Below the pieces are notes generated by a model. That model was not told the DNA's origin. It made no database searches and saw only the letters and a program-made list of their open reading frames with translations. Below are positions 55,752-64,000 of a stretch of DNA of 64,000 nt, one piece after another. Position 1 is the first letter of the stretch. Each line of letters begins with the position of its first letter. The DNA is from Staphylococcus equorum. GTDB lineage: Bacteria > Bacillota > Bacilli > Staphylococcales > Staphylococcaceae. Location: the NCBI RefSeq assembly GCF_001747895.1, contig NZ_LNNB01000018.1:1-64000 (forward strand), written 5' to 3'. A program made the position numbers and the translations under genes.

Positions 55752-58700
55752 TCAAATGCTGTCCATCACTAATTTTATATGGTTTTCTTTCAATTTATAG
55801 ACACTATATATAATTGAATTAAGTTGCTTATGAATTTCAACGCTATAGTCTATTAATAATATATTTACTAGTTCAGTAATTTTCTTGTTTTCTTCCTCAG
55901 TTGGATATTTAATAGGTATTTGACCAACATATTGCCCATCCAAATGTACGGTTAATTCAGCATTATTAATCACCATATACTTAAGATAAAAAGTCGCTAA
56001 ATGTGAATTAAGAATAGCAACAATATATTCATAAGTAAATGACTCATTGTTTAATAACAGGTTATTTACAGTGTCATCATTAGGTCGTTCTTCTTGATCA
56101 ATTGTCGCAACTATCCTAGGTTTACTCGACATAAGATTTTGATATATTATCTTACGGTTAGTATAACCATCTTCATGGATTTTCACTTTTTTTAAATCAC
56201 TATTATTAATATAATAATCGGGTTTACGTACATTGTTATTTTTAGTATTAAATTGTTCAATATTTATACCACCAAGATATTGAGTATTCATTTCAGTTTC
56301 TTGATTAGAGAATATAATATTCTTCTCTCTTGCCTTCCCTCTAGGAAATGTTGCTATTTCTGAAAGTTTAAAAGTATCCTGCTCAATATAATCGATAACA
56401 GATTTTCTTTCTTCTGTTAAAGAATGAAGAATTCTATTTCTTTCATACAAATACAACTGAGGTAATAAAAATGGTTCTTCTTCTTTTCGTTGCACTTTTA
56501 CTAAATGATTATTAGGTTCTTCATTTTTAGCAAACACAATAATTTGTTCCAATCCAACACCATCGAATGCTTTACCTACATCATAGCTCGCTAATAATTT
56601 ACTATCTCTCAATATTAATTCTCTAATTTTCCACCATGATCTCACATATGATAATCCTTTTGGAACAATGAAGTTAAAATAGCCACCAGGTTTCAAGAGT
56701 TTAAATAAACCGAGATAGATAAATACAGAACTTATATTTGTTTTACCATATTTCACTTTTGAAAAAGAGTCGGTTGATTCATATAGTTCTCTTGATTCTT
56801 TTTCCAGATTGAAATAGGGTGGGTTACCTATAATAATATCAAACCCAATAAATTTTGCTTCATTATCCAATATTTCAGGAATTTCAAAACGCCACTCAAA
56901 TACATTTTCTATATTTTTTCTTTTTTCTATTAAAGCTAGGTCTGTTTCTATTTTCTTTAAATCTTTTCTTAGTGCTTTTCTTTCTTTATTTATACTCGCT
57001 TTAGATTCTAACTGAAACAGTGTTAATTGTTTATCTAGATGATAAATTTTTTCATTAACCTTGTTTTTCTTGATTTGTAAATTACGTTCAGATTTTATTA
57101 CATTTTTAAAAGATGCTTTAATTTTTATTAAAGCATTATCTAAATTCCTTTTTTCTTCCTTACTACTTGCATTAATATATTGTGTTTGCAAGGCTTTATA
57201 TTCTTCTACTTTAAATTTTGCGCCTTTTGTAAAGTCACCTACGTTACTATCTACGGGATAAGCACTTAGTAAAGAATCTCCGACCTTGATATTTATATCT
57301 ATATTCGGTAAAGATACAAAATCAACACCTGACTTCTTAGGATCATAATACGAACTTTTTAGTAGTTCAATCCATAAACGTAAACGACAAATATTAACAG
57401 AGTTAGGATTAATATCAACACCGAATAAACATTTCTCAATTATATTCTTCTTTTCTTTAAACATTGTTTCTTGTAACCTTTGGCTCTCAATAGAATCTGG
57501 ATTATATTGAAATTCACCATCGTTATCTAAAATAATCAAATCATCATCTGAAATTTTAAATATATAATCCTTAATTCTTTTATTATTAGAATCCACTAGA
57601 ATTCCTAGCTCATGTTTAATAGATATCAGTTTGTTTAACGCTGATATTAAAAAGTGGCCAGAGCCAACGGCAGGATCACATATCTTAATGGATTCAATAA
57701 TTGAATTGGCTTCAGGGATGTTATCAATGCTGTTGTATACATCAATTAATGACTGACATTCCAACCCTTTCTTTTCATTAAATTTATCAATTACAGCAAG
57801 TTCTATAGTATCGTTAGTCATGAGTGATGTAATATTCGCAGGTGTATAATAAGAACCATCTTTGTACCCATTTAGCTTTTCAAAAACTAACCCAAGAATT
57901 GCAGGATTTATAATTTGCGAATGATCAGAACCCATTTTCTTATCACTAAAACTATAGTAACCAAAGAAATCCATCAAATAATCTGTAAATCGGACAGGCC
58001 CGCTATCTTTATAACGTAGTTTAGTTTTATTGTATACTTGCATTTGAATGTTCTGTAATGAATTAATAGAGAAAACTTCTTGCTCTAGTTTTGTTAGCTC
58101 AAATAACGAACTATTTAAATAAGGAACGGATTTGAAAGATTGCTTTATATGAGTAGCTCGCTCCTTTGAAGGGATAGCCAGTACCTCAAAAAAAAGTGAA
58201 TGTAAATCATAAGTGTTCTCTATATTATTTTTATTAAAGAACGATTTATTTTCTTTATTATTATTTATATCTTTTAAAAAACCTTCAAGCAACTTAATGA
58301 ATAAAACGCGATTTATCCACGTAATAACTAACTGTAATGCAATATTAAAAAGCTGTTCATCCTTTGTTTTTCCATATCTATAAATAAAATCTACATTGTC
58401 TAATTTATTTGATGTATTGATTTCTGAGATAATATTTTCTATTAAACTACCTGCTTGTCGATCTTTAGGATCCAAGCGAGCAATTATTTTCTTTTCTTTT
58501 TTCTTAACTTCTCTCAATCCAAGTATGTATAGAAGCTCATCATAAAAGTTCTTATCTATATTTTTTTTGTTTCTAGGAATAGGCTTTTTCAAAAGGAAAA
58601 ATGGAGTAAAGATTAAATGTAATGAATCTAGTTTTCGACTATAATTTTTTTCTTCGAGAAATCGAGTATATTCACTTAGTGTAAAGTGTAAGCATGGTAT

Positions 58701-59288
58701 TTTGCTGTATTGTAGTTCTTCATCTATGAAAGGTTTCGCTATTTCTTTATAAAAAAAGTCAGTGCTTATACCACTTAATTGTCCTTCAATAAATTGTTTA
58801 TAGTATTTAATTAGTTTTTTGTTATTATATACATGCTTTTCAAAATCTGTAGCATCAAAGACAAACCAATTATCTATATCTGTTATAATAAGTCTTTTTA
58901 ATTTTAAATTATTATATGTTACTCTTTCTCTTAGATAATATAGAATGAGTTCCTGTAAAGATTTAACGTTAATTCTATCGATACTCATCATTTCTGCCTT
59001 ATTGCTACTTCGTTTGACCTCAATAATTGCTCCTACATCAGAGTAGTAATCATTAGTGTTATATATTGCTAAATCTGTACGCCCTTTTGTATTAATAGCA
59101 TAATTATTGATAAGATTAACTTTTAGAAACTCACTAAGGATATTCTTATTAAATTCTTCTGATTCATTCACGTTTGTATCTTTTACTAATCTACTCAAAC
59201 TTTCTTTAAAAGTAAGATATTCATCAGTACCCGAAGTATTCCGTTTTAATGATGAGGATAAGTAATCATTCACATTGTAAAAATCCAT
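55752..59288 (-). CDS. Type IIG restriction-modification enzyme (single chain)
   Basis: 1178 residues. N-terminal nuclease region with GRTDLAIY...IIEVKRSS (~residue 68-95), a D...E-x-K site of PD-(D/E)XK type. Central N6-adenine methyltransferase: motif I ICDPAVGSGHFLISALNKL (~residue 535), FGVDINPNSVNICRLRLW, and catalytic NPPYFN (IIIGNPPYFNLE, ~residue 820). A coiled Lys-rich insert (YKALQTQYINASSKEEK... to ~residue 770) separates motifs I and IV. C-terminal target-recognition-like region (QTEMNTQYLGGINIEQF, LDGQYVGQIPI). The Eco57I-like layout lets one protein cut and methylate. No separate specificity or restriction gene is present. Recognition sequence cannot be predicted. Confidence 0.92.
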   Translation of the reverse strand: MDFYNVNDYLSSSLKRNTSGTDEYLTFKESLSRLVKDTNVNESEEFNKNILSEFLKVNLINNYAINTKGRTDLAIYNTNDYYSDVGAIIEVKRSSNKAEMMSIDRINVKSLQELILYYLRERVTYNNLKLKRLIITDIDNWFVFDATDFEKHVYNNKKLIKYYKQFIEGQLSGISTDFFYKEIAKPFIDEELQYSKIPCLHFTLSEYTRFLEEKNYSRKLDSLHLIFTPFFLLKKPIPRNKKNIDKNFYDELLYILGLREVKKKEKKIIARLDPKDRQAGSLIENIISEINTSNKLDNVDFIYRYGKTKDEQLFNIALQLVITWINRVLFIKLLEGFLKDINNNKENKSFFNKNNIENTYDLHSLFFEVLAIPSKERATHIKQSFKSVPYLNSSLFELTKLEQEVFSINSLQNIQMQVYNKTKLRYKDSGPVRFTDYLMDFFGYYSFSDKKMGSDHSQIINPAILGLVFEKLNGYKDGSYYTPANITSLMTNDTIELAVIDKFNEKKGLECQSLIDVYNSIDNIPEANSIIESIKICDPAVGSGHFLISALNKLISIKHELGILVDSNNKRIKDYIFKISDDDLIILDNDGEFQYNPDSIESQRLQETMFKEKKNIIEKCLFGVDINPNSVNICRLRLWIELLKSSYYDPKKSGVDFVSLPNIDINIKVGDSLLSAYPVDSNVGDFTKGAKFKVEEYKALQTQYINASSKEEKRNLDNALIKIKASFKNVIKSERNLQIKKNKVNEKIYHLDKQLTLFQLESKASINKERKALRKDLKKIETDLALIEKRKNIENVFEWRFEIPEILDNEAKFIGFDIIIGNPPYFNLEKESRELYESTDSFSKVKYGKTNISSVFIYLGLFKLLKPGGYFNFIVPKGLSYVRSWWKIRELILRDSKLLASYDVGKAFDGVGLEQIIVFAKNEEPNNHLVKVQRKEEEPFLLPQLYLYERNRILHSLTEERKSVIDYIEQDTFKLSEIATFPRGKAREKNIIFSNQETEMNTQYLGGINIEQFNTKNNNVRKPDYYINNSDLKKVKIHEDGYTNRKIIYQNLMSSKPRIVATIDQEERPNDDTVNNLLLNNESFTYEYIVAILNSHLATFYLKYMVINNAELTVHLDGQYVGQIPIKYPTEEENKKITELVNILLIDYSVEIHKQLNSIIYSVYKLKENHIKLVMDSI

Positions 59289-59789
59289 ATACTAATCTAT
59301 CCTTTCTAATTTGGATATTATAACGTCTTTTATCAAATTATATCATTCAAGATTTTACTACTTATATTTAATTAATTGATAAGTTTTCAAAAATTTTGTC
59401 AGTTATTTTCGATTTCTCAATAGAGTAGCTACTATATCCTACTAAATTATCGTCAAAAAATTCAATTGCAAATAAAAGTATGTCTCTTGAAAAATGTTCA
59501 TCAATATATTCACCTGGAATTATACGGTTATCGTCTTCATAACTACAATATAACGATTTTCATCTCAGGTCTTTTAACTTTCCATTATTCTCTATCTATG
59601 TTATTTCCCTTTATCTTTACAAAAATTTTAAATATTTTTCTTTTAACGGTCGTTGCGTGGAATTAACATGACAGCTATAGTCGATTTTTAAATGAAGATA
59701 TAAGTCTTATTTATTCAAAGAATATACCAACAATCCCTCCCACAACAACACTTTTTAATATCGTAGTGCAATACTAATTAATATGGTTG
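59289..59789. other. Gap of 500 bases with gene remnants
   Basis: Contains a C-terminal coding remnant at 59373-59555 (listed separately). Elsewhere only short interrupted frames, including a minus-strand tail KSVVVGGIVGIFFE near 59712. It reads as a decayed gene or two between two defence genes. Confidence 0.5.
59373..59555 (-). pseudogene. C-terminal remnant of an unknown gene
   Basis: On the minus strand a frame without a start codon reads LYCSYEDDNRIIPGEYIDEH then FSRDILLFAIEFFDDNLVGY and SSYSIEKSKITDKIFENLSI, ending in TAA. Upstream the same frame is closed by TGA, while short coding pieces appear in other frames, so the gene has probably suffered frameshifts. The residue pattern (acidic, aromatic) looks like genuine protein, but no family is recognised. 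Confidence 0.5.
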
Positions 59790-60491
59790 TTATTCTTTAC
59801 TTTTTTGATGAATTTCGGTGACCATATTTATTCCTAACCGTATATAAAACTTCTTCTTATTATCATTCCAAAATCTTCTTTCTTCCAAAGTATCTTTAGT
59901 AGTATGTCTAAAAATTTGTGTGTCTTGTCTAAATTTTTTTAAATCATTATTATCTAGAAAACCATAGAATAATTCTGGAGAAACTACTTTAAATTTATTT
60001 TTTTCTTTTAAGAAGTATTCAATGCAATTGCACAAAGTCATTAATTGATCATTTACAGTTTGTGTATCTAAATATCCTCTCCCATTTGAAATATCTCTAA
60101 TTATATAGTCTAGGTCTTTATTGACGTTAAATGAACTGTGGTCACTTCTATTGCATAGTTTTAAATTTGTAATTAGCTCTCTACGCTCTGACCAAGGGAT
60201 AGAACCTGATGCATCATAGCCTTTATTAACTCTGATGTAACTTCTTATCTCATCATATGCAAAACTTTTAAGGCTTTGCTGCTTTTGAATTAGATTCGGG
60301 AATTGTTTAATGTAATATCCTCTATCCTTCAACCATTTTATAATTTCTGTATACTCTCTTTCATCTTCTATTGTTAAATCACTAAATTTTTTGGTTCCAT
60401 GTCTTTTAGGCTTCAAGGTCTCTTGAAAACTGGCAAACAAAGTCTCTATATCCTCATATTCATAATTAGGTAATATTATCAATTTTCTCAT
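59790..60491 (-). CDS. 233-residue protein of unknown function, third gene of the OLD/UvrD cluster
   Basis: Not recognised. A soluble, basic, mostly helical protein: RKLIILPNYEYEDIETLFAS at the start, a helix-rich middle (AYDEIRSYIRVNKGYDASGS, with IPWSERRELI), and an ending rich in Arg/Lys (KDTLEERRFWNDNKKKF). No catalytic motif or membrane helix seen. It follows the compact UvrD-like helicase gene by 71 bases on the same strand, so it may be a third component of the Gabija-like unit or an unrelated cargo gene. Start behind a weak AAAGG. Confidence 0.65.
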   Translation of the reverse strand: MRKLIILPNYEYEDIETLFASFQETLKPKRHGTKKFSDLTIEDEREYTEIIKWLKDRGYYIKQFPNLIQKQQSLKSFAYDEIRSYIRVNKGYDASGSIPWSERRELITNLKLCNRSDHSSFNVNKDLDYIIRDISNGRGYLDTQTVNDQLMTLCNCIEYFLKEKNKFKVVSPELFYGFLDNNDLKKFRQDTQIFRHTTKDTLEERRFWNDNKKKFYIRLGINMVTEIHQKSKE

Positions 60492-60562
60492 TCCTTTACT
60501 TATTTTTCTCTAAGTCATTAGAATCATTTTCCTTAAAATAAATATTTCTAATTTTATTAGTG

Positions 60563-61558
60563 TTACTTTTTAAAGGTTTTTTCTACTAACTTTTGATTGA
60601 TAAAATATAAATCATTCATACTTCTAGTACAAGCAACATATAGTTTTTTTAAAGTGGTTGGTGCTGAATCCTCCAATTTATCTGGAAAATTTTTTAGTGT
60701 AGTTGGGTTTAAAATCACACAAACATCATTAAATTCTTGCCCTTTTGAGTTACCCCAGTTATCGCAATTTCCCAAGTAAGTGGATGACTTATCGTAAAAT
60801 AATTTTTTGATATCATCGTCATTCATGATATTATCTATCTCTTCTTTTTTTTCTATAATCTTTATTTCACTTTTCTTCAAGTGATGGGAATCCATATCTA
60901 TACCTAAATTGCTTGTGACAAATTCACTTATATCGCTTGAACACCTATAACTTTTGTTAAGAGTTGATTCATCAAAATGATAACCATTATTTTCAAATTT
61001 TCTTTTGTAAGCAGTGTAACTTGAAAACAAAGTTGCCCTCTTATTCCCTCTTCTACTTGTAGCAAATGTGGATTGATAAAAATCTCCAACTAGTGTTACT
61101 GGAATTTTTAAGTTGCTCAATGTCATCAACCAATCAAAATCGTCAGAGTGAAGATCTTGAACTTCATCAATATATATGTGGTCAAAATATTTATCTATCC
61201 TAGCTAAATAATTTAATTCTTCTCTCATTATAAATTTAGAGAGTTGGTTAGAATATATTTGATTATTGTCATTAAAATACCCTGTGAAATAATAAGGTGG
61301 GCGGTCAAAACATATACCACTATTTGTACGGTTAATGTGCAACGGCCTAAAACAAAATCCATACAAAAACTCAAATAACCCAAACACATGTATGTTTTCA
61401 GGAGGATAGGAGAATATATTAGCTATTTTCTTCTTTAAAGATTCTTTATTTGCCACAGTATATGTAATCACTGCACTCCTTTTTTCTGTGTTCAAATCAT
61501 TTAAGATATGAGTTGTCTTTCCAGAACCTGCTACAGCATGTAACATTAATTTATCCAT
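60563..61558 (-). CDS. Compact UvrD/GajB-like helicase
   Basis: 331 residues from the ATG at 61558 (MDKLMLHAVAGSGKTT); GGGAGGCG lies 5 bases upstream inside the OLD gene end, and the genes overlap by 13 bases. A longer frame to 61573 lacks a site. SF1A motifs are complete but tightly packed: Walker A AVAGSGKTT (~residue 8), Walker B IYIDEVQDL, motif III VGDFYQSTF, motif IV-like NKSYRCSSDI, motif V NSKGQEFNDV and motif VI LYVACTRSMNDLYFI. At ~330 residues it lacks the large 1B/2B insertions of UvrD and is shorter than typical GajB (~490). With an OLD nuclease next to it, a Gabija-type anti-phage module is the best reading. Confidence 0.85.
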   Translation of the reverse strand: MDKLMLHAVAGSGKTTHILNDLNTEKRSAVITYTVANKESLKKKIANIFSYPPENIHVFGLFEFLYGFCFRPLHINRTNSGICFDRPPYYFTGYFNDNNQIYSNQLSKFIMREELNYLARIDKYFDHIYIDEVQDLHSDDFDWLMTLSNLKIPVTLVGDFYQSTFATSRRGNKRATLFSSYTAYKRKFENNGYHFDESTLNKSYRCSSDISEFVTSNLGIDMDSHHLKKSEIKIIEKKEEIDNIMNDDDIKKLFYDKSSTYLGNCDNWGNSKGQEFNDVCVILNPTTLKNFPDKLEDSAPTTLKKLYVACTRSMNDLYFINQKLVEKTFKK

Positions 61559-63108
61559 CGATACGCCTCCCATAAATGTTCAGGAATTGTAAAATCATTA
61601 TAGAATTCATCCTCATATATTTTTTCTAATATCCTAAAAGCTGACTCAGCTTTATTGTCTAACATATAAGCTTGGAGTCCATTACTCATCTGTGGTGTTT
61701 TAAGGTTGTAGTCTAATAGAGATATGTTATTTTTATAGATAGAAACTTCGAAAGTATAATCTTCATTGTCTTTTGGAGCAAATACTTGAATATTATCTGC
61801 TTGATATTCGTTATATAAATCTAATATATTTTTTTTATAGTCGCCATCGTTATCAGTTATCACAGCCACTTTTTTTTCAAGCTCTAAAGCTATATTTAAA
61901 TATCTTTTAAATGAAAGCCCTCCAACTGAAATAATAGCAATATTTTTATTATACAGTTCTGTACCAAATATTCTTTTAAACAATGAAGACAGAAGAATAT
62001 ATTCAGCATTTCCTTCTACAAGAATTATCTTATTGGATAAAATAAAATCAAGAACATTTGTATCTGGAGCTTTCATAAAGAAACGGGCTGTGTCATCATC
62101 TAAATCTTCTAATTTAATGGCACTACCATTCGCTAGGAAAATTGCATTCTGCAAATCTAATCTAGTAGTTATCATATTACTATGAGTAGCAATAAAAACT
62201 TGATTTTCTTCAGCTTCAACCATTTTTTGTATTAATTTATGCATGTTTAAGTGACTTAGATGATTTTCGGGCTCTTCTATTAGAACTATGTTACTGTCCT
62301 GTTGACTTCTTGATAAGGAAAAATCAATATTAAAAAACATATGATCTCCTTTACCTAGTTGAGAAATATCTACATTTTCTTTTCTGATAGTTAAATTTTC
62401 TTCTAGAAATCTCCCTCTATGTGAACTCAAACTAAGATCATAGTCCCCTTTGTTATGCAAATTTAGTTCCTTGTTAGAGAAGTTTTCTGTTTGTTTTCTA
62501 TACTCATGTTGTAATCTTATCCGGCCCTCAAGACTAACTTCCTTTTTATAAATATTTTCTATGAATCTTTGATTAGCATTAGCTGAATTTATTCTAGAAG
62601 AATCAATAAAAGAATATCTTAAATATCTTTTGTAACTATTATAATTTCTTCCATCAAAAGTTTTAAATTCAATTTTGTAATAGTCAAAAGGAAATGTATC
62701 ACTTTCTTGCAAAGACTCATTGATTTCTTCTGAATAAGTATCATTAGGTTTTATTTTCATAACAAGGCCACTGAGTTCTTTGCCTTCTGAATTATGCTTT
62801 CCCTCTAGTTCAAAATGAGTGTTTGAGTCGATGAATATCTCTATAGATAAAACTGGTAAATCATTATATTTTCTATCCTCTCTCTCACAAGCGAGAAAAT
62901 CATTGATTATCTCTGTATTAAAAAGAGATTGCTTGCCTACTTTTTCTATTACTTTATCGTTACCTGATAAGACATAACTAATCCCCTCTATAATAGAAGA
63001 TTTACCAGCGCCATTTTCACCAATAAAGATATTTCTTTTTGGATTTAAATTCAGATCAAGATATTTAAATTGTTTGAAGTTTTTAATTTTCAATTTTTTT
63101 ATAAACAT
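61546..63108 (-). CDS. OLD-family ATP-dependent nuclease (GajA-like)
   Basis: 520 residues. AAA-type ABC ATPase: Walker A FIGENGAGKSSIIEGI (~residue 32), signature-side region SQLGKGDHMFFNIDFSLSR, Walker B IVLIEEPENHLSH and H-loop FIATHSNMITTR. C-terminal TOPRIM nuclease: ILVEGNAEYILLSSLF (E...E, ~residue 365) and AVITDNDGDYKKNIL (D-x-D, ~residue 423). In Gabija, GajA of this fold cuts DNA when phage lowers nucleotide levels. Here it is slightly shorter than GajA (~580). Translationally coupled to the downstream UvrD-like helicase. Start at 63108; the ribosome site is weak (GGAGCTT, 7 bases off). Confidence 0.9.
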   Translation of the reverse strand: MFIKKLKIKNFKQFKYLDLNLNPKRNIFIGENGAGKSSIIEGISYVLSGNDKVIEKVGKQSLFNTEIINDFLACEREDRKYNDLPVLSIEIFIDSNTHFELEGKHNSEGKELSGLVMKIKPNDTYSEEINESLQESDTFPFDYYKIEFKTFDGRNYNSYKRYLRYSFIDSSRINSANANQRFIENIYKKEVSLEGRIRLQHEYRKQTENFSNKELNLHNKGDYDLSLSSHRGRFLEENLTIRKENVDISQLGKGDHMFFNIDFSLSRSQQDSNIVLIEEPENHLSHLNMHKLIQKMVEAEENQVFIATHSNMITTRLDLQNAIFLANGSAIKLEDLDDDTARFFMKAPDTNVLDFILSNKIILVEGNAEYILLSSLFKRIFGTELYNKNIAIISVGGLSFKRYLNIALELEKKVAVITDNDGDYKKNILDLYNEYQADNIQVFAPKDNEDYTFEVSIYKNNISLLDYNLKTPQMSNGLQAYMLDNKAESAFRILEKIYEDEFYNDFTIPEHLWEAYRWIN

Positions 63109-63437
63109 ATTTAAGCTCCATTCATCTTACTAAATATTTAATTCTAAATTATAAGAAATATAGTTCTTCTCATTTTCCATTATATACACAAAATTCAAAA
63201 AGTTAATTATTTAAATTTTATGTATTAATAGGGTAGACTCTAAGTAGACAAAAATTACTTGAATTAGATATAAAAATGGGTGTTTAGTCACATTAAACAT
63301 TCAATTAGAAATGTCAGAATACTTCAAATTAAGTGAAGATAATAAATAAAATACTAGCTAAAAATATAAAAGTTTTATACAATAGAATTATTAGTAATTA
63401 GGGAACTTATTACACATTTTAAAAAGGGGAGATTATT
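63109..63437. other. Divergent gap of 330 bases
   Basis: Promoters for the OLD gene (minus) and the 154-residue gene (plus). A TACAATAGAATTATT-like element near 63378 may be the plus promoter. No other feature supported. Confidence 0.45.
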
Positions 63438-63902
63438 ATGGGAAACTTTTTAAAAAAAGATTTATTTCAGACATTAAAATTCAAAGAGCGTATGAGATTC
63501 CAAAAATTAAGCAAACAGAAACAGAAAGAATTAAAAGAACTATTTAAAGAAGATGAAGAAAAAGGGCTACAAGAAACTTACAAATTGATTGGAAGTAATG
63601 AATCTATAAAAAGTGGAGAAGTTAATTATAGTAATCTACTTGGAACTACAGAGGTTTCTGAGATAACACAGCACGCAATAGATGCTCAAAAAATACAAAG
63701 CGGTTTAAATACTTTTGCTTCGACAATGGGTATGTTCACGATGAATATGGCTCAACAATCTAATATGTTGGCTCAAGAATTACAACGCAAGACTGACTTT
63801 GTCCAAATTGCACAAAAGGATGAACTGATTAAACAGAATGACGAGATAATTTCGCAAAATGATAGAATTATTGAACTAATGGAAATGATGGCAAATAAAT
63901 AG
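63438..63902 (+). CDS. 154-residue helical protein of unknown function
   Basis: AAAAAGGGGAG precedes the ATG. Basic N-terminal third (KKDLFQTLKFKERMRFQKLS), then a helix with a Met/Gln-rich face (FASTMGMFTMNMAQQSNMLA) and a heptad-like end (KQNDEIISQNDRIIELMEMM), so it probably oligomerises through a coiled coil. No transmembrane helix is certain. Not recognised. A lipoprotein gene follows after 22 bases on the same strand, suggesting co-transcription. Confidence 0.7.
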   Translation: MGNFLKKDLFQTLKFKERMRFQKLSKQKQKELKELFKEDEEKGLQETYKLIGSNESIKSGEVNYSNLLGTTEVSEITQHAIDAQKIQSGLNTFASTMGMFTMNMAQQSNMLAQELQRKTDFVQIAQKDELIKQNDEIISQNDRIIELMEMMANK

Positions 63903-63924
63903 ACTTATAAGGGGATAAGCAATC

Positions 63925-64000
63925 ATGAAAAAACTATTATTAGCATCATCAATCACTGGATTATTATTACTTACAGCATGTAGCAATGAAGAAGAGAAGA
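63925..64000 (+). CDS. Lipoprotein, N-terminal part only
   Basis: AGGGGAT upstream, ATG at 63925. MKKLLLASSITGLLLLTACS has the lipobox LTAC with Cys at residue 19, so it is lipid-anchored and exposed at the outer face of the membrane. The visible mature start (SNEEEEK-type, Glu-rich) gives no function. The gene continues past the window end. Confidence 0.8.
   Translation, partial: MKKLLLASSITGLLLLTACSNEEEK

Noticed and set aside
59466-59666. 66-residue plus-strand frame
   Set aside because: No ribosome site; lies over the better-supported minus-strand remnant.
63228-63300. GGTAGACTCTAAGTAGACAA as an IS end
   Set aside because: Resembles staphylococcal IS ends superficially, but no partner end or transposase fragment is near.

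Overview
The window is AT-rich Firmicutes DNA and looks like a Staphylococcus chromosome. The evidence is two surface proteins with YSIRK-type signal peptides (one with a visible LPNTG sorting signal), typical staphylococcal Zur and BirA operators, a T-box leader, an Fst-type toxin locus and a remnant of an IS1182-like element. The metabolic genes (Na+/malate uptake with a MalKR-like two-component system, beta-glucoside PTS, biotin synthase) would suit an environmental or novobiocin-resistant coagulase-negative species such as the S. saprophyticus/xylosus group. That species guess is inference. No rRNA, tRNA or CRISPR array was seen.

Layout. 1-1.75 kb: 5' part of a serine-rich-repeat surface protein (minus strand). 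2.4-6.4 kb: a five-gene minus-strand operon (99-aa two-cysteine peptide, degenerate site-2-protease-like protein, small membrane protein, ABC permease and ATPase) with a divergent DsbA-like thiol protein. I read this as a candidate, unrecognised bacteriocin/toxic-peptide system. 6.5-25 kb: general metabolism and transport. This holds a small stress protein, a monooxygenase/symporter/tautomerase operon, a 2OG-Fe dioxygenase, orphan bioB under a BirA operator, a TarS-like glycosyltransferase with a probable AUU start, proC, an EamA transporter killed by one stop codon, a LysR regulator, an IS1182 remnant, DUF805, a luciferase-like oxidoreductase and an ABC-class ATPase. 25.4-28.7 kb: a second LPXTG surface protein with a choice-of-anchor-I-like domain. 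28.8-40.7 kb: a Zur-box-controlled CobW GTPase; maeA, maeN and malKR; a sirtuin; and the licT-bglP-bglA beta-glucoside operon with a RAT/terminator switch and a cre site.

40.8-50.8 kb is bracketed by a complete zinc alcohol dehydrogenase with a MerR-type promoter and a decayed partial copy of the same promoter and gene. In between are a deaminase, a T-box-controlled second threonyl-tRNA synthetase that has lost its editing-site residues, a GNAT enzyme, an MFS transporter with a short overlapping upstream ORF, and a large Upf1-like helicase. I read the ThrRS/GNAT/MFS cluster as a possible resistance cassette against a ThrRS inhibitor.

47-63 kb looks like a defence island: the SF1 helicase, an Fst type I toxin-antitoxin locus, a DEAD/DEAH helicase fused to a PD-(D/E)XK-like nuclease, a serine resolvase translationally coupled to a membrane protein, a single-chain Type IIG restriction-modification enzyme, and a compact Gabija-like pair (OLD nuclease plus short UvrD helicase) with an unknown third gene. 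The window ends with a small unknown protein and the start of a lipoprotein gene.
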